From Tupaia tana (Eukaryota > Chordata > Mammalia > Scandentia > Tupaiidae), in NCBI GenBank assembly GCA_026018925.1, contig JAKSZU010000011.1:4159985-4223984 (forward strand): 64,000 nucleotides of DNA, given 5' to 3'. Under the pieces are notes generated by a model. It saw nothing but the letters and a program-made list of their open reading frames with translations. It did not search any database and was not told the origin of the DNA. The position numbers and the translations under genes are program-made. Below are positions 63,381 through 64,000 of this stretch, one piece after another (position 1 is the first letter of the stretch; the number at the start of each line of letters is the position of its first letter).

Positions 63381-64000
63381 CAAACACTTAGCAGATTACA
63401 TCTAGAAAGAGGTACTTTCAATTTCTTTATGTATTTGTATACTGTACTTCCTTAAATGAATTACTATAAATAAATGAAAAACAAGATTTTTAAATAACAT
63501 ATGCTCTTTCACACATGAAAATGGTTTTTGTGTAAACATAAAAGTAACTTCTCTTTCCTCCTACCCTCCCTCACACACATACTGTGTATACTCCTACATC
63601 TGGTATATTTACACTGTGTATATTTTAGGCTGTAACTCCTAGAAAGTTATGGTTTCGGTTTCATTCCAAATACTTTCAACTATGTAAACACTATTATAAA
63701 TTAAATATTAATTTAAAGAACTTAATCAAAAGTAATGCAAAGTTAAATGTCTTTGAAAAGGAGTTCAAAGACATGGTGATTGCTTTGTAAAACGAGTATT
63801 TTCAAAATTATACAAACCTATACACTAATGTCAAGGGAAACAAATTGTGTGAATCAGAATGCACATGACAGAAACTATAAGGGAGTTTATCAGTTAAATA
63901 AAAGCATGGAGAAAGGGGGCAATCTCTAACCATAAAGATAATCCTCATAACAAAGCTGAGTGAGAATCAAATTCTCCAGAAAACATCGATATACTCTGTT
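63381..64000. other. Intron 1 sequence, nothing recognised
   Basis: AT-rich, no transposon ends or coding signal. The NCOR1 promoter and first exon are not visible up to the window end. Confidence 0.45.

Noticed and set aside
1106-63421. The many 60-145-codon open frames on both strands outside the NCOR1 exons (for example 52658-53092, 26371-26778, 23415-23819)
   Set aside because: They coincide with L-, S- or C-type SINEs, often run through poly(A)/poly(T) into Phe or Lys runs, and give the same peptides from copy to copy in both orientations. They are translations of repeats, not genes.

Overview
The window is 64 kb of a placental-mammal nuclear genome: AT-rich, intron-dominated and packed with SINEs and decayed LINE-1. 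The only protein-coding gene I can support is NCOR1 (nuclear receptor corepressor 1), on the minus strand. Ten consecutive coding exons (numbered 2-11, taking the ATG exon as exon 2) lie between 47683 and 3815. All have canonical splice sites and compatible phases, and together they give 391 uninterrupted codons, the N-terminal repression domain RD1 of a protein of about 2,440 residues. The gene continues past position 1 (SANT domains, RD2/RD3, nuclear-receptor interaction motifs) and upstream past 64000 (promoter and 5' UTR exon).

Layout (minus strand, so the gene reads from high to low coordinates). 47684-64000: 5' UTR flank of exon 2 and intron 1. 39006-47575: intron 2 (8,570 bp). 33212-38871: intron 3 (5,660 bp). 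27413-33018: intron 4 (5,606 bp). 16032-27229: intron 5 (11,198 bp, the most repeat-laden). 11014-15917: intron 6 (4,904 bp). 10430-10956: intron 7 (527 bp). 7937-10376: intron 8 (2,440 bp). 5517-7869: intron 9 (2,353 bp). 3906-5343: intron 10 (1,438 bp). 1-3814: part of intron 11.

Repeats. About 80 copies of tRNA-derived SINEs fall into three types, named here for use in the entries. L-type (about 260 bp): tRNA-like head with pol III A box (TAGCGTAATGG-like) and B box (GGTTCGAGTCC-like), a body with a GT/CG-rich 'gcgtgtgcgtgcgtgcc' block, a 'ccccctggggg' hairpin, a CT-rich 'tttctcgctttctgtctc' block and a 'cctatagcaaaaacctctcc' end before poly(A). S-type (about 150 bp): same head and CT block, then 'ctctggtcaaatta' and an AATAATAAATAAA-rich tail. 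C-type (about 200 bp): a different head, a 'cctccctgagtatgctgggcac' body and an 'agaagaaataaataaac' tail. Many L-type copies keep CpGs and clear target-site duplications (TSDs), so the family was active recently. Other repeats are L1 fragments (several with ORF2 homology), L2, six copies of an ~80 bp palindromic mariner-type MITE, one Tigger-like DNA element, one LTR-like stretch, and one 7SL-RNA-related (Alu/B1-like) chimeric SINE.

Organism. 7SL-derived SINEs are known from Euarchontoglires. The dominant SINEs are tRNA-derived and are not Alu, B1/B2, rabbit C, CAN, VES or ERE types. I infer Dermoptera (colugo, whose CYN SINEs are tRNA-derived) as the best guess, with moderate confidence. I could not compare against a repeat library. 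No RNA genes, CRISPR arrays or prokaryotic features are present. Short open frames elsewhere are translations of SINE and LINE sequence.
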